DNA of 64,000 nt from Leptobrachium leishanense (lineage: Eukaryota > Chordata > Amphibia > Anura > Megophryidae). Below are positions 11,839 through 24,426 of this stretch, piece after piece (the first letter of the stretch is position 1; every line of letters begins with the position of its first letter). The DNA lies in contig CM019063.1 of NCBI GenBank assembly GCA_009667805.1, positions 192,213,871-192,277,870 of the forward strand, given 5' to 3'. The notes under the pieces are model-generated. The model ran no database searches, had not been told where the DNA came from, and worked only from the letters and a program-made list of their open reading frames with translations. A program made the translations under genes and the position numbers.

Positions 11839-12219
11839 GGCCCGCGTCAGACGAACGCAGTGATCACGTCCGTGTCGCCGCACAGTTTATCGTCCTTTGT
11901 AGCATAGAATCATGATCAATAGAGACCCACACACGAAGTACGTGCGCACCGAACTGCACACGCACGTGGCAAACGGATGCAAACTGGCAAGAACGTAAAA
12001 CCGCTAGACGGATGCGCAGAGTGCGCCATGACTGCGTAGCGTTGTGTGAGTAATGAGATGTCAGACGCAGCGCATTTGCGACGTCCAGCACCTTGACGCA
12101 CAAAATAGCTTTTCACATCCTTTTCAAATTTGAATCATTTTTCATATTAATTTTGTTCCCATAATTCCCCCTTTTTTTTTTTTTTTCTACGTCCGTCAAC
12201 AAAAACGGACCGTGTGGTG
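11839..12219. mobile_element. Harbinger-like MITE, one end lost
   Basis: It starts TTA|GGCCCGCGTCAGACGAACGCA, resembling the intact MITE at 16911-17334 (GGCTAGGGTCAGACTAACGCA) through its length, with shared phrases such as AAACCGCTAG, CAGAGTGCGC and GAGATGTCAGACGC. The right end is missing next to the following TTAA element. Confidence 0.65.
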
Positions 12220-12223
12220 TTAA

Positions 12224-12574
12224 CCTCCCTGGAGTTACGATTCTGACATATTTTATGCTTGGGCTTAACTGCATTGCTGAAAGCGGTAACCCCAAGCCAC
12301 ACTCGGGCTACATACATGAACTGTACCTGCGCTCCCTTGCTGTCCCCCCCCCCCTTGTCACCTCCGGACGATCGCAACGTCCTACTTCCTGGTTCCCTTC
12401 TCGCGAGAAGGGAACCAGGAGGCAAGACTCCACGATCGCCAGAGAAGAATGCGAGCGCGGAGGTCAGCGAGGGAGCGCAGGTAAAGGTATGTATGCAGCC
12501 CAAGTGTGGCTCGGGGTTACTGCTTTCAGCACTGAAAGTTAACCCCGAGCCACACTCAGGAATACCGTCGGGGG
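12224..12574. mobile_element. TTAA-flanked foldback MITE
   Basis: TTAA at 12220-12223 and 12575-12578. Ends are CCTCCCTGGAGTTACG and ..CCGTCGGGGG. Inner arms are an inverted repeat (AACCCCAAGCCACACTCGG / CCCGAGCCACACTC) around a perfect 34-bp palindrome (12387-12420) centred on TCGCGA. No coding content. The TTAA duplication fits a piggyBac-type transposase acting in trans. Confidence 0.8.
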
Positions 12575-13402
12575 TTAATCTTAGTTTCATCCATCCAAAG
12601 AATGCTTTTCCAGAACTGGTCTGGCTTTTTTGATTGATTGTTTTTTTTTGGCAAAGTTTAATCAGGCTTTTATATTCTTCAGGCTTTTCTATTCTTCAGG
12701 CTTATGAGTGGTGAACCCTCTGTATTTGCTCTTGTGAAGTCTTCTCTTGATTGTAGACTTTGACAATGATATGTCCACCTCCTGGAGAGTGTCCTGCACT
12801 TGCCTGGATGTTGTGAATGAGTTTTTCTTTACCATAGAGAGGATCCTGCGATCATCCACCACAGATGTCTTCCTTTTGGACGTCCAGGTCTTTTTATGTT
12901 GCTGAGCTCACCAGTGTGTTCTTCTTTCCTCAGGATGTACCAAACTGTTGATTTGGCCACTCCTAAATGTTGCTGCTATCTCTCTGGATTTGTTTTGTTT
13001 TTGAGGTCTTACAATGGCCTGTTTCACTTGCATGGACAGCTCGTTTTAATGCATGATGTAGATTCACAGCAATAGATTCCAAATGCAAATACCACACTTA
13101 GAATCACCTCCAGACCTTTTCCCTGCTTAATTGATGAAGAAACAACAGAGTAGCCCACACCTGGCCATGAAACAGCTTTTGACTCAATTGTCCAATTACT
13201 TTTTGTCCCTTGAAAAAGGGGGGTGGCTACTCTTAAGAGCTGTAATTCCTAAACCCGTCCTCCACTTTGGATGTACATACCCTCAAATTAACCTGAGAGA
13301 GTGCACGTTCAAACGATATTGATTATAGAACTATAGCTTGAATATGTTTTGGTGAATAGCTGAAAACACTAAAATTGTTGATGTGTCCAAATATATATGA
13401 GA

Positions 13403-13766
13403 TTAGGGCTGTGCAATTAATCGCAATCGCAAAAAAATCGCGAATTAAGCACATGCAATTTCGAAAACGCATAAGGCTGCAATTTTATCTATTCATTTTA
13501 TCGGCTCCCTGTGAGCTTCCGGCGGCATGGAGCTTTGGGCGCTCGCAGGGGGAACCACGTGCTCCATTCCACCGGAAGCTCACAGGGAGCCGAACACGCG
13601 GCGCAAAGAGGTGAGCTGGGGCACTATATCCATGTGCTGGGGCACTATATCCATGTGCTGGGGCACTATATCCATGTGCTGGGGCACTATATCCATGTGC
13701 TGGGGCACTATATCCATGTGCTGGGGCAGTATATCCATGTGCTGGGGCATCGGTGAGATAGATATA

Positions 13767-13800
<34 letters not shown>
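13403..13800. mobile_element. hairpin plus minisatellite unit in a hAT-like fragment
   Basis: It begins TTAGGGCTGTGCAATTAATCG, a common DNA-transposon end. At 13502-13533 and 13561-13592 lie 32-bp inverted arms (two mismatches). After GAGGTGAGCTGG comes a minisatellite at 13614-13749, six to seven near-perfect 21-bp units of GCTGGGGCACTATATCCATGT, then an (AT)n run at 13768-13797. The same hairpin-minisatellite order is found in the element at 24427-25086. Confidence 0.65.
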
Positions 13801-14925
13801 TTTACATAGTTACATAGGGTGAAAAATGACATGCGTCCATCGGGTTCAGCCTCTCCCACATCACCTACTGCTGTTGATCCAAAAGAAGGCAAAAAACCCA
13901 GTCTGAAATGCTTGCCAATATGCAACATACTAGGAGTAAATTCCTTCTTGACCCCAGAATGGCAGTCAGATTTCTCCTTGGATCAAGAAGCTTTTATCCA
14001 CATATTAAATATTATAACCCTTAATATTGTGTGTCTGCAGGAAGTCATCCAGTCGCTTTTTAAAAGTCTGTACAGTCTCTGACCCAACCACCTGAAGAGG
14101 CAGAGAATTCCACAGCTTTATTGTTCTCACCGTAAAATAACCCTTCCTATGCTTTAGGCTGAATTTCCTTTCATCCAGTCTAAATGGGTGACCTTGTGTC
14201 CTGTGTATAGTCATGTTAATGAATAGGTTATCAGACAATGGTTGATAATGGCCCCTTATATATTTATATAAGGTTATCAGATCCCCTCTAAGGCGCCGTT
14301 TCTCTAAACTAAACAGGTTTAAGCTTGTTAATCTTGCCTCATAACTTAACCCTTCCATCCCCTTATTAATTTAGTTGCCCGTCTCTGCACTTTTTCTAAC
14401 GCTAGAATATCTTTTTTTAAGACAGGTGCCCAAAATTGCACGGCATATTCAAGGTGCGGGCTGACCATTGATTTATACAGAGGCAAAATTATGTTTTCAT
14501 CCCGAGAGTGAACTCCCCTTTTAATGCATGCCAATACTTTGCTGGCCTTGGCGGCTGCTGTTTGACATTGCACATTGTTACTTAGTTTGAAGTCTATGAT
14601 TATTCCCAAATCCTTCTCCTGCTTGGATTAATCTAACTCCATTTAGGGTATAAATTGCTTGTGTGTTCTTCACTCCAAAGTGCATAACTTTGCATTTATC
14701 TAGATTAAATTTCATCTATCTAAATCCCTCTGCAGTGAAGTAACATCCTGCTCACATTGTATTACTTTTCCTAGTTTTGTGTCATCTGCAAACACTGATA
14801 CATGGCTTTCAATGCCTATCTCAAGGTCATTTATAAATAAATTTAATAGAATGGGTCCTATTACAGACCCCTGAGAGACCCCACTTACCACTGTGTCCAT
14901 CTTGAAAATGTACCATTTATGACCA
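13800..14925 (-). pseudogene. 3' end of a CR1/L2-like LINE
   Basis: Minus-strand reverse transcriptase remnant. 14900-14712 encodes the GVSQGSVIGPILLNLFINDL and FADDTKLGK motifs (palm, FADD box). 14609-14346 and 14358-14005 encode the thumb and C-terminal part (EYAVQFWAP, EGLSYEARLTSLNLFSLEKR, RTIKLWNSLP) in shifted frames. The 3' UTR ends at about 13800 with TTACATAGTTACATAG in inverse orientation, against the AT microsatellite. Everything upstream of the palm is missing, as expected for a 5'-truncated LINE insertion. It would have copied its own RNA at a nicked target; this copy is dead. Confidence 0.88.
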
Positions 14926-16845
14926 CTCTCTGTAAATATATATATTTTTATCGGTACTCGGTCTTAAAGTGGCATCAGTGCATCGCTAGTGTAAACATCT
15001 GGAATTTTACACAAAATTTGGATTTTAAACGTTCACAGTTTTAGAATAATTTACAACTAAGGTGTCTAAAGTGCAACATCTGAAATCTACACTTTTAGAA
15101 GAAATCCGCTTAGAATGTATAGTTAAATTAGCAATAGTGCGGATATAACGCCAAAATTTAGAAATCTAGAACGGATTCTTTTAAGAGAATTTCTGAATGC
15201 AGACATTTTTTGACGTGGACAACAAAAGGATTAAAAAGTCTAAGAATTTTAACTTTCAGATTCACGGAAGAGCGGAGATCTAGATATTGCAGAATCTGAC
15301 ATTTTAGACGCTTGACGCTATAAAATGTGCCTTTTGCTCTGCCCAATCACTACACGGGGACAAAACCTGTGAGAATCTGAGGAGACTTATCCTAAATCTA
15401 ATCTATTCTCTCGTAATGGGGGCAAAAATAGAAGAAAAGAAAAAATATCCTAGAAAATATGCAAATGTAGTAAATTGGTGAAATTGGTTGCTTTTTAGCA
15501 ACAGTTTCCCCTATATAACCATATGCAACAGATTCCGAGGGCAAGGGAGACCATCACTCCCTGTATAGAGCATCTTGAGTAGAAAAAAAAATGCATTAAC
15601 CTTCCTTAGTGACGCCCTCTAACATACGAACAGCCCCAGATACTGCCCTTTTTACCTTGTTATGGGGGGCATAGGAACCCCTCAGCTCCGGATGAGTAGG
15701 AGATGGTGTTTACAGTTTGTGCTGCACCAATTGGAAGCTTTCGAACTCCTCCCTAAGAACTGGCCTCGCCTATTGCATACTTGTTGTAGATAAGGAAGGG
15801 ACACAGTGCAGAGTTCTATGCACGAGAGACATCACTGCGCTGCACTCATCTGTTTAGCACACGGTTGCCTGCTAAATTTTGTTACATTATGGATGCGTTA
15901 CTTTAACTCTTTAGACTATACTCACCGATACACTGCCTGCAGAGCTTGGTTTAATGTGGTCCTGAGAAGGCAATAATTTCCAGCACATTAAGTGCTGTGA
16001 TTTCCCTGATTCTTCCAGCAGCCTTGCTTACATATATACAAACACACACACACAAAGGCATTATGTACATATGTGTTTATATATATATATATATATATAT
16101 AGTTTTGTTACAGCCAAAGTGTGAAACGTTGATTGTATAGAATGTTTAAAACTTCCAGGCAATAGATATTATAAAATCATAATCCGGGAGCCAGTTTGGG
16201 TGAGCACTGCATTGCATGCTTGCTGAGCTCCTGCTATTGATAGCTGTTGTATCTGCCATTTTGACCTTGATTGTGACTCACCTTGGCTCCAAAATTAAAA
16301 TATCTTTTTACCAGTGCTTCCCAAACCTGTCATCAGGACCCACTATGGTTTTAAGGATTACATTGAGGAAATGCAGACAATACTGCAATCGGTGAGCAGC
16401 GAATGATATCAAATATGTTGTAGTTCTTAGATCAAGTAAATCTGACCTGGTAGCTGCTCAATAGGACATGGTTGGGTAACATGATTTTATACCAATAAAT
16501 CTGGTGTTCAGAGAGGGGGTGGGTGCCCCACTCTCCAAGCTGCAGTCCCATTGTAGGTGATGCAGGGGAACATGGGATGTTTGAAACCCTAGGTCTCTGG
16601 TTCCACACACTCTAAATGGGCTGTCGTTGGAAAGGCCAGGTTCTGACCTTTCAATTGGTACCAAACATGAATGTACAGTGTAAAATTAGGCAAATTCCTC
16701 TAAACAAGGAAACATCCCTCTTTTAACTAAAACATTAAACTTTATTCAATACAGTTAAAATTAACTTATTCCATTTTAATTATAAAAAATAGTCATCAAT
16801 TGAACAGATAGTGACCTGCATATGACAATTTATGAAACCCTTCTT
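14926..16845. other. 1.9 kb without recognisable genes
   Basis: Low-complexity and AT-rich DNA. A CA/TA microsatellite lies at 16033-16102. Near 16637-16690 is a TTGGAAAGG..CCTTTC..ACCAAACATGA phrase also seen at about 28499 and 28831, so a short dispersed repeat is present. No open frame resembles a protein family. Confidence 0.55.
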
Positions 16846-17790
16846 GGTCTCGATATTACAACAGTGTGAGCTTTGTCTTCAGTACAGAAGCCTTCCAGAA
16901 GTCTGAGTTAGGCTAGGGTCAGACTAACGCAGTATCAACGTGCGTTTAGCAGCACTAAATCACGGCCGTGCTAGCAGCAAATGACGTCCAATGATGGGCA
17001 GCATACGAAGAACGGCCGCACAAAAATGCGGCTGCACAACGCAAGTGACAAACGAACGCATTTTTAGATAACGTCAAACCGCTAGTACTGACGTACAGAG
17101 TGCGCTGCGTCCACTAGTGGCATGTGTGCGTGAATAGGAGATGTCAGACGCTGCTCATGTCCGGCCAACATCACGTCCAGACGCAAAAAGTGTTTTATTG
17201 ATGATCCGTACAAAATCACGACGAAAATGCGCATCGTATGACCGCTATTGCGTATTCCATGAAAAAATACGTCCATTCGTTCGAACGCACTTTTTCACGG
17301 ACAACGCGAAAAATGCGTTAGTCTGACCCTAGCCTTAGTGGACTTATTAGGTTCGTTTGAAGGTTCTCTATTGTGTACACCATACATATCGAAATGGTAT
17401 TAACCACGACATAGCAATATTATACAAGTGTTCTAAACCAATCTGCTGTTTAAACCGGCATCATATAGTTCAGTTTGCAATTGATTGTAGAAAAAAAAAA
17501 ATACACTCGCTCGCTGTGATCAATTGCCTTAATTCCTGCGTCGTTCCAAACATTTACTGCATACACTTAGATATGTTTAACTCTCACACTAGATATTTCT
17601 GAAGTTTGGGTGCACAACATTAATTAACTGTTGGTATGTGTTTGACACCCCTGGGTTTCAAATGATTCAGACAAAGCTATCTTTAAACTGGTTTAGACAA
17701 CCATGTTACACCGTCAATATCGAATACAAGCCTTGGATGTCACAACCTTCATTGGTTCAACATTGGTAGCCTCTCAGACAAAAACATTTA
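16846..17790 (+). mobile_element. Penelope-like terminal repeat T, copy 1, interrupted
   Basis: 16846-16910 and 17335-17790 match 19463-19940 (copy 2) in order, from TCTTGGTCTCGATATTA to AACATTGGTAGCCTC. The copy is split by a Harbinger-like MITE and cut at its right end by a Tc1 element. Assignment to a Penelope-like terminal repeat is inferred from the hammerhead-like motif in copies 2 and 3; this copy is cut before that motif. Confidence 0.55.
16911..17334. mobile_element. complete Harbinger-like MITE, 424 bp
   Basis: Perfect ends GGCTAGGGTCAGACTAACGC and its reverse complement, flanked by TTA on both sides (16908-16910, 17335-17337), the target preferred by PIF/Harbinger transposases. 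CpG-rich relative to its surroundings and non-coding. It interrupts repeat T, and the uninterrupted T copy at 19463 shows the empty site. Confidence 0.88.
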
Positions 17791-17792
17791 TA

Positions 17793-19376
<1,584 letters not shown>

Positions 19377-19378
19377 TA

Positions 19379-20100
19379 TATTGGTCTTGAATTCATGTCT
19401 CATTAGCAGTGCTTGACAATATTCTGTTAAATTAACAGCAAACTGCTCTTATTAATATCTTCTTGGTCTCGATATTAAAACAGTGTGAGCTGGGTCTTTT
19501 AGTACAGAAAACCTCCTAGAAGTCTGTGAGTGGGTAAACTTATTAAATACGTTTGATAGTTCTCTACTGTATGCGCCATACACATCATGCATTATCCACA
19601 ACTTGACAATATTTAAACCGGTATCATACAGTATAGTTTTCAATCAAATTGTAGGAAAAGGTCTCTCGCTCGCTGTAATTATTTCCTGCGCTATTCCAAA
19701 CGTTTACTGCATACATTTACTCTCACACCATATTAATACTTCTGAGGTTTTGGGTGCACAACATTAATTCGCTGTGGGTATGTTTTAACCACCACTGGGT
19801 TTCAATTAGTTCAGACCAAGCTATCTTAGAAGCTGGTTTAGACAGTTATAAACACCATGCTGACACCGTCAATATTGAATTCAAGCCTTGGATGTCAAAA
19901 CCATCCATTAGATCAACATTGGTAGCCTCACAGGCAAAAAAGTTTTTTTTGTATCAGGAGCTCCTGATGAAACTGCTGTTCAGCAAGGAAACACGCGTTG
20001 AGTAGGTTGTTGTTAATTTAACAGAATATTGTCAAGCATTGTTAATCAGACATGAATTTAAGACTAATACAAAAAAAATCTTTTTTGCCTGTGAGGCTAC
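19379..20100 (+). mobile_element. Penelope-like terminal repeat T, copy 2
   Basis: It begins directly after the Tc1 copy (TATTGGTCTTGAATTCATG), runs through a CTTGACAATATTCTG phrase and ends near 20045. After it, 20052-20110 is an inverted copy of the AGCCTCACAGGCAAAAAAG stretch. A hammerhead-like motif lies at 19955-20003. Inverted terminal arrangements are usual for Penelope-like elements, but no coding sequence is attached here. Confidence 0.5.
19955..20003 (+). ncRNA. hammerhead-ribozyme-like motif, core intact
   Basis: Core CTGATGA at 19964-19970 and GAAA at 19988-19991 match the conserved hammerhead core. Between them TGCTG and CAGCA can pair as stem II with a four-base loop. After GAAA, AC..GT can form a two-pair stem III and GTT is an acceptable cleavage triplet. 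Stem I is short: CTC before the core pairs with GAG after it, plus a G.T pair. Hammerheads with minimal stem III are known in Penelope-like elements. Confidence 0.5.
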
Positions 20101-20290
20101 TAATGTTGAATACTTACTGTGTGATGATAATATGTCTTGTCATTTATGCTTTTATTGAAGAAAAAAAAGAAAAGCCGAGCAGCACCAAATCGCAGGCTAT
20201 GATCATCACAGCCACAGTCCAGGGATGTGCCGTAAGGGGCGGCAGGTTAGGCAGGGCCTTACCTGACATTAAAATAAAATTTCCCACTAG

Positions 20291-20780
20291 TAGGGATGTG
20301 CGTTTCGATTCGGCCCAATTCTTTTTTTTCACGAAATTGGGCCGATTCGGTGCCTCGGATTCGGCTGATTTTCCGAATCGGATCTGAAATACCCCCGATA
20401 CGAAATAATTTCCGATACAAAACGAAATAATTTCATTATTTCGTATGGACGTGAAATTTGTAAAATCGCAAGTCATTTTCGTTCCATTTGTGATTTCGGT
20501 CATTTCGGACATCGTATTTTAACATGTTTTAATTGGATCAGTACAGCAAACCAAGATTTCTTTACAAATATAAAAATATTGGACATGAAGGCGATTGTGT
20601 TCTGAAACAGTTGCAAATCGTAGAACTGTTACTAACCCACCTAAATTAATTATTTTCCTAATATCATTTTTAATATCATTACAATATTGTTTTCAGTTAG
20701 CCTTGAACATTTGGGTGTTTTTAATTACAAAAAAATAAACTGAAAGAGTACAAATTCATTATTTGAAACATCCCTGTGAT
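20291..20780. mobile_element. hAT-like MITE, right end uncertain
   Basis: It starts TAGGGATGTGCGTTTCGATT, like the complete MITE at 51771-52432, and continues with GATTCGG/CCGAATC and ACGAAAT words. A possible inverse end is AACATCCCTG at about 20767-20776, but no 8-bp duplication was found. Confidence 0.45.
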
Positions 20781-21354
20781 AGACAGAGTATTAGGTAGTT
20801 ATAATAGGTATTGTGCATTTGTTTCTGATCTTAAATTTAACTCAGACCAAGGAATGGTGCCGTCAGCCATGTTTTTCCATTAGAAAAGCAGTATGCAGAG
20901 TTAAAGATGTTCATCTTTGTAATGAGGTTGAGGGTAATTGAGAGGTAGTCTTCCCCATTTTAACATAACAGTAGCATTTAAGTCGCAGTTACCCCAAGCT
21001 ATGATTGCACTGCTGTGTGTAAGATGCTCAGAATTCTTCACTTTTTGTTTTCATAACGTAAATGTATCCAGGAATGATGATGGCAATCTGAGACTGCTCT
21101 GAGACCCCTGTGAAAGCCTTTAGAAACATAATGTGCCATGTGTGCCTGGGTCCAAAAAACGCACAGAGGAAGCAAAAGGAACTTTGATGCACACAGAAGC
21201 ACCTTCTGACACTCAAAATTGTGATTTCCTACGGGAATAGGGCCCTCATCTCCTCCTGTACTGTTTGTCAAATGTTGTTCAATGTATTGTAACCCTGTCT
21301 ATACTGTGCCTATTGTACAGCAATGCGGAATATGCTGGCGCTTTATAAATAAAG
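20781..21354. other. spacer with a repeat tail
   Basis: No gene seen. The last 90 bp (TGTACAGCAATGCGGAATATGCTGGCGCTTTATAAATAAAG in two overlapping phrases) is a common vertebrate retroelement tail leading into an AAT-rich simple repeat, which is the target of the following LTR. Confidence 0.5.
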
Positions 21355-21359
21355 AATAA

Positions 21360-22387
21360 TGTGACGGATCGGCCGCCACAGGATTTATTTAGTTTAATTT
21401 CATTCTTATTTTGTTATATTTCGTTTACCCTTTATTTATAGGAACTAATTTCCTTTGTTAGATTTAGTGTAAAACTGTTGCTAGACTTCTAATTAATCAT
21501 GTTTTTACCCTGCACCATCCTGCTAGTAACCATGGAGTACATGCTTGCTACAATGTATCAGTCACTGACGTAGCGCTCCACACTTCAATCTCCAAAATAC
21601 TTTATGCTCAGTTATATTGTGTGCTTTTAAATGTATTGTAAATTGCTCATTTTTAGTTTTAAATAGACTTATATTTCTTTTAGGTAAATGTGTTTTTTTT
21701 TTAAAAGATACTACCTGCCGCAAGTGTCAAATGCTTTCCTTAGTATAGAATGTACAATAGGTTTGAGTGACTTGTGGATTATGCAAAAGTGCTTTCTCTT
21801 TGGGTATCTGTTATCTGTTTGCATGTCTGAAGGGTTGGGAGTCACCATTGTCTCAGCCACCCACTATCTGATCCCCTTTACAATGGGTTATGTAAATCAC
21901 TGTGTGTGGTCACTGTGGGCTCAAACCTTCATCTGCATACAAATAGTGGACCAAAGTGTAGCCTGAAAGAGGACCTGAAAGAAGCCTGCAGTGGTCTTGG
22001 AACCAACCAATCAGAACTGTTGGGGTGGGCGGGAAGTCTGAATGTGCATGGCTGTATAATGTATATAAGCACTGTCTGTTCCGATTCTAAATACATTCTG
22101 ATTTACCTTCAACCTACACTTTTGTCTCGACTAAGTGATTGTGTGAGTAGCCCTGTATCCCTCCCCAGAGCCTCGGTATTCTCGGATCCAGGCAGAGACA
22201 AGCAGCGGATTGATGCCCTTTTAATAGTGGCATTGCAGGCTCCATCCAGCAGATTGGCTGATTCTGAGCAGCCGCCTTCACTGCATCCAGGGCAAACACC
22301 TCGGTTGGCATGCTACCTCCCAGTGCTCCAAGGCAAGGACGGAGTTAATGGCGAATCTACTCCTGCTGAGTAGCGGATTTCGTTACA
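21360..22387 (+). mobile_element. solo LTR related to the 47.6 kb element
   Basis: It starts TGTGACGGATCGG and ends TTCGTTACA and is flanked by AATAA (21355-21359, 22388-22392), though the site is an AAT-rich repeat, so the duplication is weak evidence. Its segment at 21570-21700 resembles the LTRs at 47622 and 50092 (GCTCCA..CTTC, TTTATG.TCA.TTATATTGTGTG, AGGTAAATGTGTTTTT). No internal coding region remains. Confidence 0.6.
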
Positions 22388-22392
22388 AATAA

Positions 22393-23666
22393 TAATAATT
22401 AAGGTGACATTCTAACACGTATCGAGGGCTCTCCTTTAATTGAAAGGTCAGAACCTCACTGGTCCTTTACTTCGTACCAGAAGCAAAAAGATCTGGCAAA
22501 ATCCATGCGCACACCTTGAATCCAACGTGGTGGAGCAAGGGGACCTGAGATAACAATCTAAAATTTCCTCCAACCTGGCAGTGCAGCCATCGTGAGAGAT
22601 CATGCATGAAGGAGATTGATGGGGTTTTAGTGCCTGCTGTGAGCAACATGCCACACACTGATGGCTAGAGCAAGCGCAGGACAATCAAGGGATGCTGTCT
22701 ATACATTCTCCTTTGGTATCCAAAGCGCCAGCATCGGTCACAAAACACTCCTTAAGGAAGATTACATCTCAGAGCTCTCTGCTTCTCAGGATCAGGAAGT
22801 GCAAGATGACCTGCTTAATCAGATACAATTATTTGCTGAAACATGAAAAATAAATCAGACCACAGAAAGCATCCATGTTTTAATTTGATTGAATAATAAT
22901 GTTAGTAATCCACAGGCTGTCCAGGGAAGAAGTAGGAAAGGCTGTTTCCTTACAAAATTAAATTAAATCAGTATATAGAGATAGTCAATTATTGTAGGTT
23001 TCAAATCTACATCGATTTGTGATGATGAACACTATAGTTGCAAAATATTTTCAATATCAATAACTTCAGTATACTAAACATGAGCAGGGCAATAAAGAGA
23101 TGTGTTTATTATACCGTATCCTTAGACTAAAGGGGTTATCCAAAGAGGCAGTGTTTGTTGCTGCTGAAAATACTAGCGGAATTTGCCAGTATTATAGCAC
23201 CAACAAACGAACGTATTTCTCAAAACTAAAATCCAAAGATCCACAGGAGAAGCTGCTGTGTGAAGCGCCTGCTGTCACTCTTTAGATTTTAGCTTTGTGA
23301 AATGCCGGCATTTTTCAGCGGTGCAATACAGGCAATTTTCTATATTATTTGCAACACTGGCAACCACTGATGTTTTGTAAATAACACCATTAGTGTGTTT
23401 TTTCACAAAACGTCCCGTGACAGTACTGAAATGAATAAACATGCTGTCTTAAAACCAACCAGGTGTGATTGTTTTTTATCTGGTAAGTGTGGTTTTCGAC
23501 TGAAAGCCGTTTCATGTGTTTTATACAATTCAGTCATTTTAGTTTCCCAGCTGCTTATAGCACATTGTTATGAATAGAAATAGTTTAAAGTGTGTTGGTT
23601 ACTAATCACTGTTTTAGAATGTGCCATTACTGCATCACACAACGTGATCGGTTGAATAATACATAG
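22393..23666. other. 1.3 kb without recognisable genes
   Basis: No open frame over 80 codons and no repeat family recognised. Composition is AT-rich from 22850 on. Confidence 0.5.
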
Positions 23667-23867
23667 CTTTTTTTTGTTTTTTTGTGAAAGGATATTACCA
23701 GGAAGGATACATTGAGATTTCTCTCTTTTTCAAGTATGTCCTGGGTGGCGAGTACGTACCGTTAGGTGTCTTGACACTTACTGGAGAGGTTGCTCACTGG
23801 GATCGAACCCATGACTCCACAGGCTTTCTCCATGCAGAGCAGTGATGTTACCTCTACGCCACCCAGC
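23667..23867 (-). mobile_element. tRNA-derived SINE, copy 1
   Basis: Read on the minus strand it starts GCTGGGTGGCGTAGAGGTAA (box A region), has a box B GGTTCGATCCC about 55 bases on, then a unique body (CACCTAACGGTACG, CAATGTATCCTTCCTGG) and an A-rich tail with AAAAAAAC. A second copy lies at 34091-34299. The tRNA-like head would act as an internal RNA polymerase III promoter. Confidence 0.85.
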
Positions 23868-24202
23868 TAACACTATTGCATGAATATATCTCAGTATGCA
23901 TTTGTGGTGTATTAATAAATTTCAGTTTTTTTTTCTCAAAGTGCAAGAAGAGTGAGGTGAGCAAATCACATTTCATGTGAAAAGAGCACTGTGCTGACAT
24001 TTATAAGAATATCTGTATTCAAACTGTAAAGGGTATTCATCTCTTTAGGTTAAAAATAAATTAAAGGTGGAAAAACAGCCTTTTTGTTCAAAATACAGGC
24101 ATAGCATTTTAACACTCAAGCCGTCTCCTAAACTTTGTTAGTTAAATGTTAGCTATAAAATGAAGTGTACATCACAAGACACTCACAGGATTTTTCGGGT
24201 CA
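23868..24202. other. short AT-rich spacer
   Basis: About 330 bp of AT-rich DNA with no gene or repeat family recognised. Confidence 0.5.
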
Positions 24203-24426
24203 TGTTAATTCCTCTAGTGAGAAGATATCCCTCTATTTTCTTAAAAATTAACTTTTATTAATTTGGTTAAAATTAACCCCTTATTGATTTTTTTCTAAAA
24301 CCGTCATCCACTTAAGGCGACAATTGTGTGATCACAACTGTCACCAATAGCTATTGTATACAATTTTAATCATGAGATAAATCCCATAAATCATTTGCTC
24401 GGCATATTTGGTCAAATATAAATGTA

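Larger units (their letters stand above)
11489..13402 (-). mobile_element. Tc/mariner element (ISRm11-like), decayed, with nested MITEs
   Basis: The left end CAGTTGGGTCCATCTATAT follows a TA; the right end near 13370-13402 (GTGTCCAAATATATATG) is its degenerate inverse. The layout (AGTACAGACTTTCAGCTTTAAT near the end, minus-strand coding) matches a Tc/mariner family common in fish. Antisense transposase text survives at about 12579-13060 (phrases equivalent to CATCATCCACCA.. and CAGGATGTACCAAACTG), but the catalytic core is missing, replaced by two nested MITEs at 11839-12574. Confidence 0.75.

Noticed and set aside
13485..13928. 147-codon minus-strand frame with APAHGYS repeats
   Set aside because: Translation of the 21-bp minisatellite (a multiple of three, hence open); not a gene.
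23667..23867. Functional tRNA gene
   Set aside because: The tRNA-like head has A and B boxes but does not close a convincing cloverleaf, is followed by a SINE body and A-rich tail, and has a second dispersed copy.
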